From NCBI GenBank assembly GCA_947561585.1, contig CANNZV010000428.1, positions 780,867-844,866 of the forward strand: a stretch of DNA of 64,000 nucleotides, in the 5' to 3' direction. The stretch comes from Caprella mutica (lineage: Eukaryota > Arthropoda > Malacostraca > Amphipoda > Caprellidae). Position numbers and translations under genes: made by a program. The first letter of the stretch is position 1, and each line of letters opens with the position of its first letter. Below the pieces are notes generated by a model. The model had not been told where the DNA came from. It did no database searches and worked only from the letters and a program-made list of their open reading frames with translations. Shown piece by piece: positions 47,814 through 57,930 of this stretch.

Positions 47814-48379
47814 CTATTCTGAAAATCTGTAGGGCGAAATTAAAGTTTTTAACTGGAAATTTAAAAAAATTCTGGCTCGTTTTCACACTGAAAATCTAAA
47901 AATGGGGGATTTGTGGACATGGAATACAATCTGGTAAATAGGTATAGGGGATAATTGAAGATTGTTCTTTGTTCACACAGAAAATGTTAAATAAATAAAG
48001 CATTCTTGTAGAATATAATGGTTGAAAAAATCAATTTATATGTAATTGGTTTCATGTAAGAGCCTAATAATAGATGGAGACACCATCTTTGTTTTTTTTT
48101 ACAAAACTACAAACGTACATACTAATATAGCTATTATATTACAATAAATAAGATAGCGCACTCTCACAAATTTAACTAGCTACAGCTAGTTTCAACTGTG
48201 GAACACAAAAATTTGTGGTGTATCTTATTGTAGTAGAAATATTTGCTAATAACTTAGGGATCTACCGCAGTTGTGCCACTAGTTTTATTATATACTTTTT
48301 ATATAAAAAGTTCAAAAATCAACGAACATTCTAATATTACATATTCTGAATCGATTTAGGACATGGACGCGCTTAACAG

Positions 48380-48560
48380 ACTGGACTGAGCCAAACCAAT
48401 TTAGGCTCATTTCTTAAGATTTCAAGCCAAAATTAGCATGCGAACATACCTAGGGATTAATTCAAAATTAGAAGCCAATTAGACATAGGTATTTGAGATT
48501 TGACCTTTTAAAATGTAAGCCAATTAATTGATTTTTAAATTCAATGGTGAGTTTGTGAGC
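48380..48560. repeat. dispersed repeat with GCCAATTAATTG core, copy 2
   Basis: Contains GAGCCAAACCAATTTAGG, GGGATTAATTCAAAATT and AAGCCAATTAATTG, an inverse relative of 24190-24370 and 56985-57170. Confidence 0.5.
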
Positions 48561-48578
48561 CATGCTACCTATTTTACT

Positions 48579-49272
48579 CAACAGTATCTAAAAGATGAGC
48601 GGCGCACCACATTACGGGACACGACAATACGGCGCACCACTGTACTTTCTATTAATGACCTCAATGTGAAAAACTGTTATGTTGTTTGTTGTATCCGCTA
48701 GTTTGTTGTTCTGCACACTTCATGATTGTTTAATGACCTGGCAGGCCAACCTGAAGGAACTGGTAAATTGTTCTCCAAGAAATCCTCTATTTTGGCTTCT
48801 GTTCTCAGTAAAATACATGTAAACATAGGAGGAAATTAAGGATTGTTCTATTTGTTCGCACAGAAAATGTCCCATATCCTGCAGACTAGCTGGCAGGGGG
48901 GTTCGGGGGGCGGCACTCCCCCCGATATATCTACCTAACGGCTAACTGATAAGTTTATATTTACACCTCAGACTGAAAGTTTACAATAGTTACCCCATAA
49001 AATTACAATTACAGTTTTCTATGATGAATTTTATTTTCTATTCCAAATTAAACATCTCAATCAAATAATTAAACTGTGTAGTATAGTATAAACATTGGAT
49101 TCAGGTACCATCAGGCGCCAGACATAAATTTGATAAGACAATTACCTATCAAATTCACTCCATTTATCATTAATCTGTATATTCAAATTACCTATCTAAT
49201 AGAATGTACAGTGGTGCGCCGTAATCTGGTGCGCCGTACTGGTGTGCGCCGCTCAGCTTTCAGATACGTATC
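48579..49272. mobile_element. Array-ended element (E3) in a P-element intron
   Basis: Inverted ends start around GTATCT(A/G)AAAG and contain repeated TACGGCGCACCA units (48598-48640 and 49208-49255). The 8-bp target duplication ATTTTACT is exact (48571-48578 and 49273-49280). The core matches the inverse of the E4 core at 27652-28035, although the ends differ. It is interrupted by the insert at 48746-48889. Confidence 0.75.
48746..48889. mobile_element. 144-bp insertion nested in E3
   Basis: Flanked by CTGGCAGG at 48738-48745 and 48890-48897. The E4 core (CCCCCCTGCCAGGTCATT at about 27857) shows the uninterrupted sequence, an empty-site proof. The tips are only weakly inverted (CCAACCTG, CTAGTCTG). 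Confidence 0.7.
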
Positions 49273-49804
49273 ATTTTACTTGGGTATAACGGAGTTCTTG
49301 TTCCCTGTTCCAAGCAGTCTGGCCTATACAAGCTGGCCTATCCTGAGTCCTGACTCTCAAGAGATTTTAATTTGAGATAGAGTTAGCCTGTTAGGTACCT
49401 ACTCTAACTCAGGCTACTCTTAGCGACAGCCCTCAGGCTCTCAGTAGCAATGCAGCAGATTCAATTGTTTGACTGAATTGCTCTCTGAAATCATCAATTT
49501 TTCAGAATCTCCCTCAGCTAAAACTGCTAAATTAATGGCAACATAGGAATTAATTCAAGATCTCCAATGACAAATTTCTAAATTTTAACTCAGAGCAGAG
49601 TCTTGGAAAAATGTTCCATATTCAGCAGAGGGGGGTGGTGGTAGTAGGTACTTAACACGTTGCCCGCGTATAGAGATATGACCTTGATTGTCCTATTGCG
49701 TCATAATTCCCGCGCTTCTAACTTCAGTCTGACGCTAGCTGTCATCGTGAGAGGTGGTGAGTATGTTTCTCTGCTTATACTGATTTGAGTTATCAAAGAA
49801 AACT

Positions 49805-49916
49805 GTTGGCACACGGGTGGTTCAATACGCACCATCTAAATATAATAATTTTATTATTGCGTATTGTGCCACAGGTGTACCAAGTACTTATTGGGCCACT
49901 TGTGGCCCAATACGCA
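49805..49916. promoter_or_regulatory. piggyBac 3 left dyads, between tip and gene
   Basis: Three copies of a motif near TTGGNACACNNGTG: 49805-49830 (TTGGCACACGGGTGG then CAATACGC), an inverted copy at 49857-49886, and 49890-49916 (TTGGGCCACTTGTGGCCCAA then TACGC). They lie between the left tip and the ATG, so they could serve both transposition and promoter control. Confidence 0.55.
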
Positions 49917-50064
49917 ATTAGATAATACGAAAGAATATATTTTTTTCTATTTAGAGCTTTTAGAGTGCCATTGAATAATAATTATCTGTTAATTCAAAAC
50001 AGTATATTCTTAGAGGGTAATTTTATGATTTATATGTATATACCATTTTTTCACCCCTACAGTA

Positions 50065-51773
50065 ATGGAGGCTTCATCATTTTATGGAAAACCCTCCGTA
50101 AGAGAACCATCTGAAGATGAAATCCTATCAAATGATTCGTCTGATGATGACTATGTGGCCGAATCTAGTAGTGAAGTTAGCGATTGTGAAGATTCAGATT
50201 CTTCAATAGAAGAAAATGTGGAAAATATCCCCCCACTTGACACAAACCGTGATTCATCAGAACAATGGGAACCAGTGACAGTCACGCAACGTAAATTTGC
50301 TTTTGCAGGGAAGGAAGGACTTCTTGTGGATTTACCTCGAAATGAAGATGGTAAAATCTTTCCAATTGACATTTACAAGCTTTTCATTACAAATGAATTG
50401 TTGGAAATGATAAGTGATGCAACTAACTTGTATGCTGAGCCCATGCTGTCACTCGAAGATCTCGATTGGTGTCATGGCAAGATACAACTCCTGATGAAAT
50501 AATGAAATTCTTTGCGATCATTATCTACATGGGATTAGTTCACAAACCTGAAATATCTCTATACTGGTCTAAATCTATGATTTATGATGATTCCTTTGTG
50601 ACGAAAGTAATGACCAGAGAGAGATTTGAACTACTGTGGGGTTTCATTCACTTTTCAGACAATGCTGACACTGCCAACAGAAGAAATCGTTTGCATAAAA
50701 TTCAACCTTTAGTGGATAAACTATTGACACAATTTCAAGGGGTTTATGAGCCAGGTGAGGATTTGATTTTAGATGAGAGTATGATCCCTTTCAGAGGACG
50801 ATTGATATTTAGGCAGTACTTACCAGGGAAAGCACACAAATATGGCATGAAATTGTACAAGTTGTGCACCCCAGAAGCTTACACATGGAATATCATCGTC
50901 CATTCTGGTGCAACTCCTCAAAAACATGGACTTAGTTCTACTGAATCTCTGTCTGTAGGAATATGTGGCGATCTATTGAACAAGGGCAGGACATTGTTTG
51001 CCGATAACTACTATTCTTCTGTTCCCTTAGCAGAATATCTAATGACTAAGAAAACATATTACTGTGGAACGGTTAGAGCTAACAGGAAACATCTTGCAGC
51101 AGAAGTTAAATCCGCTAAATTGAAGAAAGGAGGAATAAAATCAGCAGAAAACCTAAAAGGAGTTAAATTTTATAATTGGCGAGATAAAAGAAATGTCTTG
51201 ACAATTTCAACAGTACCTGAACATGGAGCAGGCCTCATCTCAAACGGAAAGAAAAACAGAAATGGTGATGACGTTTTCAAACCGCCAAGTGTTTTGGCAT
51301 ATAACAAAGCTAAAAAAGGCGTTGATATGTCTGATCAGTTGAGTTCCTATTACTCGGTCTTGAGGAAGTCAAAGAAGTGGTATAGGAAAATTGCGTTTGA
51401 GCTCCTAGGTGGAACATCTGTTGTGAATGCTCATATTCTTTACCAGAAGTACTGCGACAGCAAGATGAATTTGCGAAAGTTCACAGAATCACTCATTCTT
51501 TCGGTTATCACTGGAAATCCAACAGAAGACATACGATGTGGGAAAAGAAAACTGAGTCTAAACATCACAAATCCTCAAACTCATGTGATTACTGAAGCAG
51601 ATGGACCTAAGAGAAAATCGCGTAAACGCTGCAAAGGCTGCTATGAAAAAATTTCACTAATTGAAGGCTTCAAAGTTGCAGTCAATAAAGATCGTAGAAT
51701 ATCTACCTACTGCAATGTATGCCCTGATCAACCATATCTTTGTTTGCCATGTTTCGCTGAAAAACACTCATAA
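50065..51773 (+). CDS. piggyBac transposase (element 3), one frameshift
   Basis: The N-terminal frame 50065-50502 has the acidic Ser/Asp/Glu-rich start and IDIYKLFITNELLEMIS. The core is in a second frame (50466-51773, 435 codons) with D103 in ILDESMIPFRGR, D180 in FADNYYSSVPLAE and D287/D290 in KGVDMSDQLSSYY. It ends in a cross-brace with CKGCYEKISL, CNVCPDQPYLCLPCFAEKHS. The expected junction (RSRLVSWQDTT after LYAEP) puts a single-base shift at about 50430-50460. All catalytic residues are kept. It may be a young pseudogene or an assembly slip. Confidence 0.9.
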
Positions 51774-52199
51774 CTTTACATATTTTGTTCATAGCTAATT
51801 TACAGGAATAGAATGTTTGCAATTTTGATTATACCATTTAACCAAAAGGATAGTTATATTTCAGAATATCATATTATTTACATTGTTTACAATGAAATTA
51901 TTTATTTGAATAAGATTTATGTTATTTTTTATTAAAATAGAAAGTTTGCAATTTTGATTATACTATTTAACCAAAAGGATAGTTATTTTTCAGAATATCA
52001 TATTAATTACAGTGTTTACAATGGAATTATTTATTTGAATATGATCTATGTTAATTTCTTATTTTTATTAAATATTTAATATCCAAATATCATTCATTTT
52101 ATTGAACAACCCTTTAGCTATCTGTAAAACTTGTCAGAATTTTTAATTTGTGATTTATATCGGAGTTATAAGAGTTTTCCCTAAACCTCAAAAAAAAAA

Positions 52200-52270
52200 A
52201 ATTGACACACGGGTGTACCAATACGCAATGAAGAAATTATGGTGTTGGTACACATGTGGCGCAATTCGCG
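52200..52270. promoter_or_regulatory. piggyBac 3 right subterminal dyads
   Basis: TTGACACACGGGTGTACCAA (from 52202) followed by TACGCAAT, and TTGGTACACATGTGGCGCAA (from 52245) followed by TTCGCGG, running into the right tip. Confidence 0.55.
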
Positions 52271-52326
52271 GGGAACGTGTTAAGTTAGTACCTACGGTAC
52301 CTACCTAGTTAATTAGCTTCACTTAC

Positions 52327-52579
52327 TTATTTCAGGAAGTGCATCTTTCTTCAGTTTTTTCTTAAATGGAGATAAAATTCTTGTGAATTGAGAGGCACCA
52401 AAATGTCGATCACAAACGAAATGCGTGGTTATCAACGTCTTTAAAGTTAAATTCTCTAATTTTTCATTGCCACATGCCTTTGCCCATTTGTAAGCATCAT
52501 GCTTACGAAAAGAGAAGAAAATACGGTCCTTATTATCTGAATATTTACATTTCTTATATGAGCACACCCGCTTCGCCAT
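52327..52579 (-). CDS. THAP-domain first exon of the P transposase
   Basis: An 84-codon exon starting at the ATG at 52577-52579. It is a complete THAP zinc finger: C6 and C11 (RVCSYKKCKY), FFSFRKHDAYKWAKACG with the conserved Trp at position 32, then C56-x2-H59 (VCDRHF), and a basic tail, FKKKLKKDALPEI, in place of the usual AVPTIF-like box. It is sequence-specific DNA binding in known P and THAP proteins. The donor AATAA|GTAAGT is strong and in phase 1. The ATG is 131 bp inside the right TIR tip, as expected for a P element. TGACGTCA lies 60 bp upstream. Confidence 0.85.
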
Positions 52580-52716
52580 TTTCACAATTCAAATAATGGA
52601 GTCACCTGATTGCGCATGCGCATTGGAGACACGAGTCATGACGTCACACGTAGGTTCTAACAAAATTACAAAATAATGTGATGTTATTACTATCCTTCAA
52701 TATACTGTGGCGCTTC

Positions 52717-53327
52717 GGAGACGGGACAATTCCGTTATCACATCAGTATTGTACAGACCAATGAATACCAAGATGTTTCAATAGTCTTTTGAAAAAACTA
52801 GCGACTGATGACACGTTTTGCCTATGGGTCTGTGACGTATGAAATATTCCTACCACTTTTGCTAGGCAAGTATCTTTCTGAACCATTTCCACAAATTGGG
52901 TTTTCAAAAAGCATCATGGCTAATGATGACTTCAAAACTTCCACTAGTATATAAGAATTACAGAGTATGACAGTTTAAATCATAGGTGTGGTGTTACTTT
53001 ATAGATTCAATTATACTGTTTGTAATTCTTGAATAAGCAATTAGGCTAATTCAAGCTTTAGGTAACCATGATTTTTTTTACCGGTAGGCCAATTACTAGC
53101 TACCTATGGCTGGCTGACTGCTTATGTACTTTTCTTTACTGGGTGGGTATACCAGACTCTAAAAATGGATTCATTGTAGCATAGATTTTATAGATCTATC
53201 TTTCAATAGAGCATAGATCATAAAGTTAAATGAAATGCTCAAAATTCCATGTTATGATGTTACCATTTTCTAAATTTTAAGTAGATATGCCATGTTTCAT
53301 TGCATGTCAATTAATTAGCTTCCCTGA
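52717..53327. other. no gene recognised
   Basis: AT-rich flank between the P element and the element at 53338. Confidence 0.45.
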
Positions 53328-53972
53328 TAACATTGTACTATCGGGCCAACGTCGGTAAACGTTGGCAAAGTAAAGACACGATCGGGCATTGGCACGCCAA
53401 TGCTATTACACACTGGGCCAAAGCAATGAAAACGACATTGGGCCAACGGTTGCCAAACAGCACTGACCCAATGAAGGAAAACATTTGTTAACCAATCCCG
53501 TGATTTTATGATGTACCAGTATATTTATTATACTGGTCTACCGGTTCTATATAGCAGTTATCGCCAGACAATCAGAGAAAATAGGTGCAAACGATCTCTC
53601 CTAACTTTAATCACACCAAATAGCCAATTTAATATCCTCAATTAAGTATATAATTGAAATTGTAGCCGTTTCTGGTATTATAGTATAAATAGGATTGTTA
53701 TCCCTTAAATTATTAATTTAACGCTTTATTTATTTCATTCATAAAAATGAGCTTGAACACTAGTGAATTCATATATTTGGTATGAAAAGTTATTTTTTCG
53801 TTGGAAATAATTATTCACATTGAAAATTATACTTTCTATTTAATTTTGAATAGAAATATTATTATTTGTTTAGAATAGCGTAAGTAAAATTATATAGATT
53901 TGAGTTTGAAAATGTTCTATTTTTTTCTGACTTCGATCTGTAAAATATATTTGTAGGACAGTTAGTAGCTAG

Positions 53973-54671
53973 CACAGTATAAAGATTAGGGGAGTAGACC
54001 AATCACATAAGGGAGACATTTTTTTTAAACTGACCAATAGCGTTGCAGAAGACACACACACCGGTGGTGCGTGACGTCATCAGCTGGAAAATTTACTAAT
54101 GTCTACTACGTAGTATTTTTATTTGAACTAAATAAATATATTAAATTTATTAGTAAGATAATTAACTACTAGGGTTGTGGCAATATGCGTTTTAAATCAT
54201 AGATCTTAAGAATATCATACGAAATTTCAATAATTCTACAATATTCACAGGATCTATGATTTTAAACGCATATTGTCACAATCCTAATAATACTTAGTTG
54301 AAGCCTCAACTTAGATTCAAATGGAGTCAAAATCTTGGTGAAATGCCATCTTGATTCTTGTTAAACTGTCATATTAGAAAGTTGCTGATTAGAACAAATT
54401 TCAATCCAACCTTTGTAATCATGTCTTAAAATTGTAAAGAATACATAGGAACTTATTCTGCTGTTTTCTTACTATCTGTGAACATTCAATAACCTTCCTG
54501 CAACGCGCGTTCGCCATCGTTTGTTTCTAGAACTCCCCTTGGTTTGTCTATACTTTTCACAAACACGTGACTTTGGGAGTCGCTGATTGGTCCAAGATTG
54601 CCGACGTCACGCACCATGCACTTAATAAATAATAACACACAATTGGGCTACTCCCCTAATCTTTATACTAT
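53973..54671. mobile_element. P-like MITE with CCAAT and TGACGTC at both ends
   Basis: Left tip CACAGTATAAAGATTAGGGG and right tip (inward) CATAGTATAAAGATTAGGGG, continuing GAGTAG(A/C)CCAAT. TAGCTAG or GTAGCTAG flanks both sides (53965-53972 and 54672-54679). TGACGTCA at 54072 and CGACGTCA at 54602 lie 99 and 62 bp inside the tips. The tip resembles the sequence upstream of the THAP relic at 58 kb, so that lineage may be its parent. Confidence 0.8.
54172..54292. repeat. small fold-back inside the MITE
   Basis: Inverted arms of about 37 bp (GGTTGTGGCAATATGCGTTT, then AATCATAGATC) around a loop of about 45 bp. A related single arm is at about 190-250. Confidence 0.7.
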
Positions 54672-54681
54672 GTAGCTAGTT

Positions 54682-55806
54682 CATGATATAACTACTCTAT
54701 AAGGTACGCTCGCAAAAGAGACTAAATTGATTTTCTTCAGCGCAGCCCCCCCTCGTGACGTCATAGAGAATGGTATTGTGTATTAATTTTTGTGTCTCGT
54801 ACAGCAAATTCATTTTGAAAGTATCAATTATCATAGTTTCTTTTTATTTATTAAGGTAATATTAAGCAATCAGAAAAATGGTAAATAAGATTTAATAAAC
54901 ATGAATATTATTAAATAAACATTAATTAATTAAATTATTTTTCCTTTGGTTCAAAATTTGTGTTTTCTATAGTAAATAGTCTCAGGGAATTTTTAAGTTA
55001 TTAGACATGATTTGGTACAATTATGAACATATGGGGATCAATGAAACGAAGAAATAACAGCTCTCAAATGTATTTCAACTTAACGAAATCAGTGTTCCTG
55101 ACAAACTAACTAACAAACAAAGAACGCAATACCATAATAGAAAACTTCCTTGTAGAAAACTTGTCAGGGGTGACTCAACAAAATATAAGACATGAATTAA
55201 AGTTGATTCTAATAGAATTAATAACACCGTGAATTAATATATTTTACAGGTCATAAATTTTTATAGGTAGATCACATAAATATAACTTTAGTGGTCATTT
55301 TCCTTGAAATAGCATGGTTATCATATCAGCTAGGGTCACGCAGGTAAATTGCGGCCCTCTACAGAGAGTTTCTAAAACATTCTGAATCGAAATACATTAA
55401 AATGTTGCATAACTATCAAAAGAAGTACAGTGCATGCTATAACTTATGTTTTGAGTGTTTTGACGCTATGATGTTCTGTTGTTAGAGGCAGAAGTTAGTA
55501 AGTGTGCCGCAATTTACCTGCTTGACCCTATATTGCCATACCAAATACATGTAAATATACGAAATAAAAATATATGTAAGTAGCTAAATAAGAATTTTAG
55601 ACAAAATAAGATGACATATTTGTAATTCTCGTAAAATTCTTTATGTGAATGTCATAAAATGGTATGTAGTAAGCTGTATTTATCTATCATTAAATATAAA
55701 CAAAATAGCATGGTAAAGCCTAACTTCTATGACGTCACAAATACTCCAGCACGGGTGTGGGGAGAACCTACGCGCGAGCATACCTGTTAAAAGTTATTAT
55801 ATCATG
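54682..55806. mobile_element. P-like MITE, 1125 bp, exact 8-bp target duplication
   Basis: Inverted tips CATGATATAA, similar through AAGGTACGCTCGC. AGCTAGTT at 54674-54681 and 55807-55814. TGACGTCA lies 74 bp from the left tip (54756) and 69 bp from the right (55730). Its left target copy overlaps the right target copy of the MITE at 53973, so two P-like elements used the same spot. It contains a TA-duplication MITE at 55333-55528. Confidence 0.85.
55333..55528. mobile_element. mariner-like MITE, copy 1
   Basis: Tips GGGTCACGCAGGTAAATTGC and its inverse GCAATTTACCTGCTTGACCC, flanked by TA. 196 bp, non-coding. Sister copies at 59341 and 60960. Confidence 0.8.
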
Positions 55807-55944
55807 AGCTAGTTACTACATTTTTGTATAGCGTAATCTAATTATTACACCTGTTATATAAAAATAGTACTGGCCGTAGACATGCATGGCATCTGCAACG
55901 TTAAGTATTGCCGGTAATAATAAGCCGTTTATACGCGGTTATAC

Positions 55945-56435
55945 CAAAGACAATATTAGATAGACGCTCAACTCCATGTTATAAAATACAGAGCATGTTT
56001 GCGGTGACGTCAGCACTCTGACCAAACTTCTAGCCAATCGGTGTTAAGTATACTTACAACTTAGTGTCTTCAAAGACAATATGATACCTACATAGGTTTA
56101 TACTCTCTTGGTATACCTAGTTATGACTATTCTCCGTTAAAAGGGGGGTAAATTATATATTTAGAATACTAAATTGAACCACATATTCGATCTTGTAAAT
56201 TTAATTAATGATTTAGTAATTAGTTCTCTTATCCCTAATCAGTAGAGGATATATATATTTCTAACGACTTCACACAGTAAGACTAAATATTACCCTTCTA
56301 TGAATTCCAAGGTGTGACGAATTTCGTACGTTTATTTTTGTTTGGTGTGACGTATGGTACTGATCGTTTCTGATTGGTTGTTATTATTCTTGCATGTGCC
56401 CTATCAAGTTGAGCGTCTATCTTATATTGTCTTTG
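55945..56435. mobile_element. Intact CAAAGACAATAT MITE, copy D
   Basis: 491 bp, tips CAAAGACAATATTAGATAG and inverse, flanked by GTTATAC at 55938-55944 and 56436-56442. TGACGTCA is 60 bp inside the left tip. It shows the uninterrupted CACTCTGACCAAACTTC that is split in element X at 27 kb. Confidence 0.9.
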
Positions 56436-56575
56436 GTTATACTGTTCAGGGCCGGTGGACATCCGTGAGGTAGGCCAACGTCAAGCCTTTGCCTGGCCTA
56501 ATACAACGAGACCGGCATGACAGCGTTGGCAAAGAGTTTAGTTCTGAATTGGGCCAACGTTGGCCTAACATTGTA

Positions 56576-57930
56576 ATATTAACTGGGTTGCAACCATGTT
56601 TGTAAAGTATGACAGGATCTGTGGATTAATCCTGTGGCCAAGGGCTAAATAATTGATAAATCCCATGTTATTTTAAACTATTTGCTGCTCCCAAATGATC
56701 AAATCCACATATCTGTATAAAAAATCCTGGCTCTGACTCTGAGAAAACATTCTTTTAAAGTAAATATTTGTTAGCATCTTGGTCAAGAATTTACAGTTGA
56801 AAACATCGTTTTGTTTGATAATGTTTCATGTCAGATGCATGCAGTATGTGTATTCTCTATGGCTATTTTATTAGTGATTTAAATGTTAATTAGTTTTTTC
56901 ATTTTATTTCACAATTTCACCCCTCAAAGGTCCCAAATATATTGGCGACTTTGTGCATGCTTTGAAATATGGCAGACATGATTCAGAGTATTTCCATTAA
57001 AGCCAAAAAATGTGCTTACATTTCAAACCTCAGATGGGTATGTCTATGTAGTCTATTGACTTCAATTTTTTTAGTAATTCTTATTTCCCTCATGTTAAAA
57101 CAGTTAATTTTGGCTTTGAATCTTCAAAATGAGCCAAAATTGGCTTGGCTCAAATGTTGTGTTACAGTTGTCCATCCATCATCTGTTAACACGGCAGCTA
57201 ATCATAAAACTGTAGAGCTATAAATCTATTCATAATTTCAATTCCTATCATGATATTTTCCTAAGTTCCCAAGTCAAATCTTCAAAAAAAGACTTAAAAT
57301 TGTCTATGACCAGAATTATTGTGAAAGTTTAGTACAAAATTGGTGAGCCTATGAAACATGGGAAGTCATCATTGCAGTGAGAAAATGAATTGGTATCCAT
57401 GCTTGAATCTTGATAAACCCAGGTCACCACATTTGATATAATTAAAGTGATATTTGGTTCCTTAATGTAGTATTAGCATGTGAATTTATGAACTAGATTC
57501 TAGAATATCTCGTGTACAATTTTTTTTTTAATCGTCCAGAATGCAGCCAATAGATTTATTGGCTCATGCTTTATGTTGGATGCAGTGTGTGCAGTCTAAA
57601 TTTTACTGGGAGTTATCTAATGTCTCACCACCAGGTGGCGTTTAAACTCATCTCCGAGCATCTTTGTGTGCTCAGTTTTTAGGAGATTTATTGGCAGGTA
57701 TGGAATGCAGGTGAATTACGCGTTTAGTTTATATTGAGTGGTTGGCTAGGTAGGGTGTGTTTTAATTGTACAGAGATTTAGGTGGTTGAACAGCTGTTTC
57801 CGGCAGAATGAATACGGGAAACAGCAATGACCAGGTTGTTCCTTTCGTCCCCTTCTCTTTATATTCTCAAGGTATAATTGATTGATTAATGGAGGTATAG
57901 TAGATTGATTAATAGAACTTATAGTTGGGT
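56576..57930. other. repeat fragments, no gene
   Basis: Includes a third relative of the GCCAATTAATTGGC repeat at about 56985-57170 (AGCCAAAATTGGCTTGGCTC). The 84-codon frame at 56969 is derived from that repeat. Confidence 0.45.

Larger units (their letters stand above)
49656..52279 (+). mobile_element. piggyBac element 3, inserted in the P-element intron
   Basis: Tips CACGTTGCCCGCG (49656) and, inverted, CACGTTCCCCGCG (ending 52279), flanked by TTAA (49652-49655 and 52280-52283). Length is 2624 bp. The target was itself palindromic (TAGGTAC, TTAA, GTTAGTACCTA). It carries a plus-strand transposase gene and dyads of TTGG-N-ACAC type. Confidence 0.95.
39317..52709 (-). mobile_element. 13.4-kb P-superfamily transposon with nested piggyBacs
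   Basis: The left tip CACAGTATTTTGAAGGATAG (39317) and the right tip read inward, CACAGTATATTGAAGGATAG (from 52709), match for about 30 bp through ATAACATC. The flanks GCGCTTC are identical (39310-39316 and 52710-52716). TGACGTCA is 71 bp inside the left tip (39388) and 63 bp inside the right (52639), both preceded by TACG(C/T)G. The gene inside runs right to left: THAP exon, small exons, catalytic exon, C-terminal exon. Later insertions are piggyBac 2 (41926-44878), piggyBac 3 (49656-52279), an element at 48579-49272 and a repeat copy at about 39770-40040. Without these it would be about 6.5 kb. Confidence 0.85.
53338..56565. mobile_element. Array-ended element E5 hosting several MITEs
   Basis: Both ends are arrays with GGGCCAACGTTGGC-type units (left: 53343-53470; right: 56460-56565, inverted). 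TAACATTGTA flanks it on both sides (53328-53337 and 56566-56575), a 10-bp duplication. Nested inside are MITEs at 53973-54671, 54682-55806 and 55945-56435. Net length without them is about 0.9 kb, non-coding. The 10-bp duplication is close to the Mutator range, so the assignment is tentative. Confidence 0.75.

Noticed and set aside
56969..57223. 84-codon hydrophobic frame, possible membrane protein
   Set aside because: Overlaps a dispersed repeat and has no homologous character; AT-rich sequence gives hydrophobic translations by chance.
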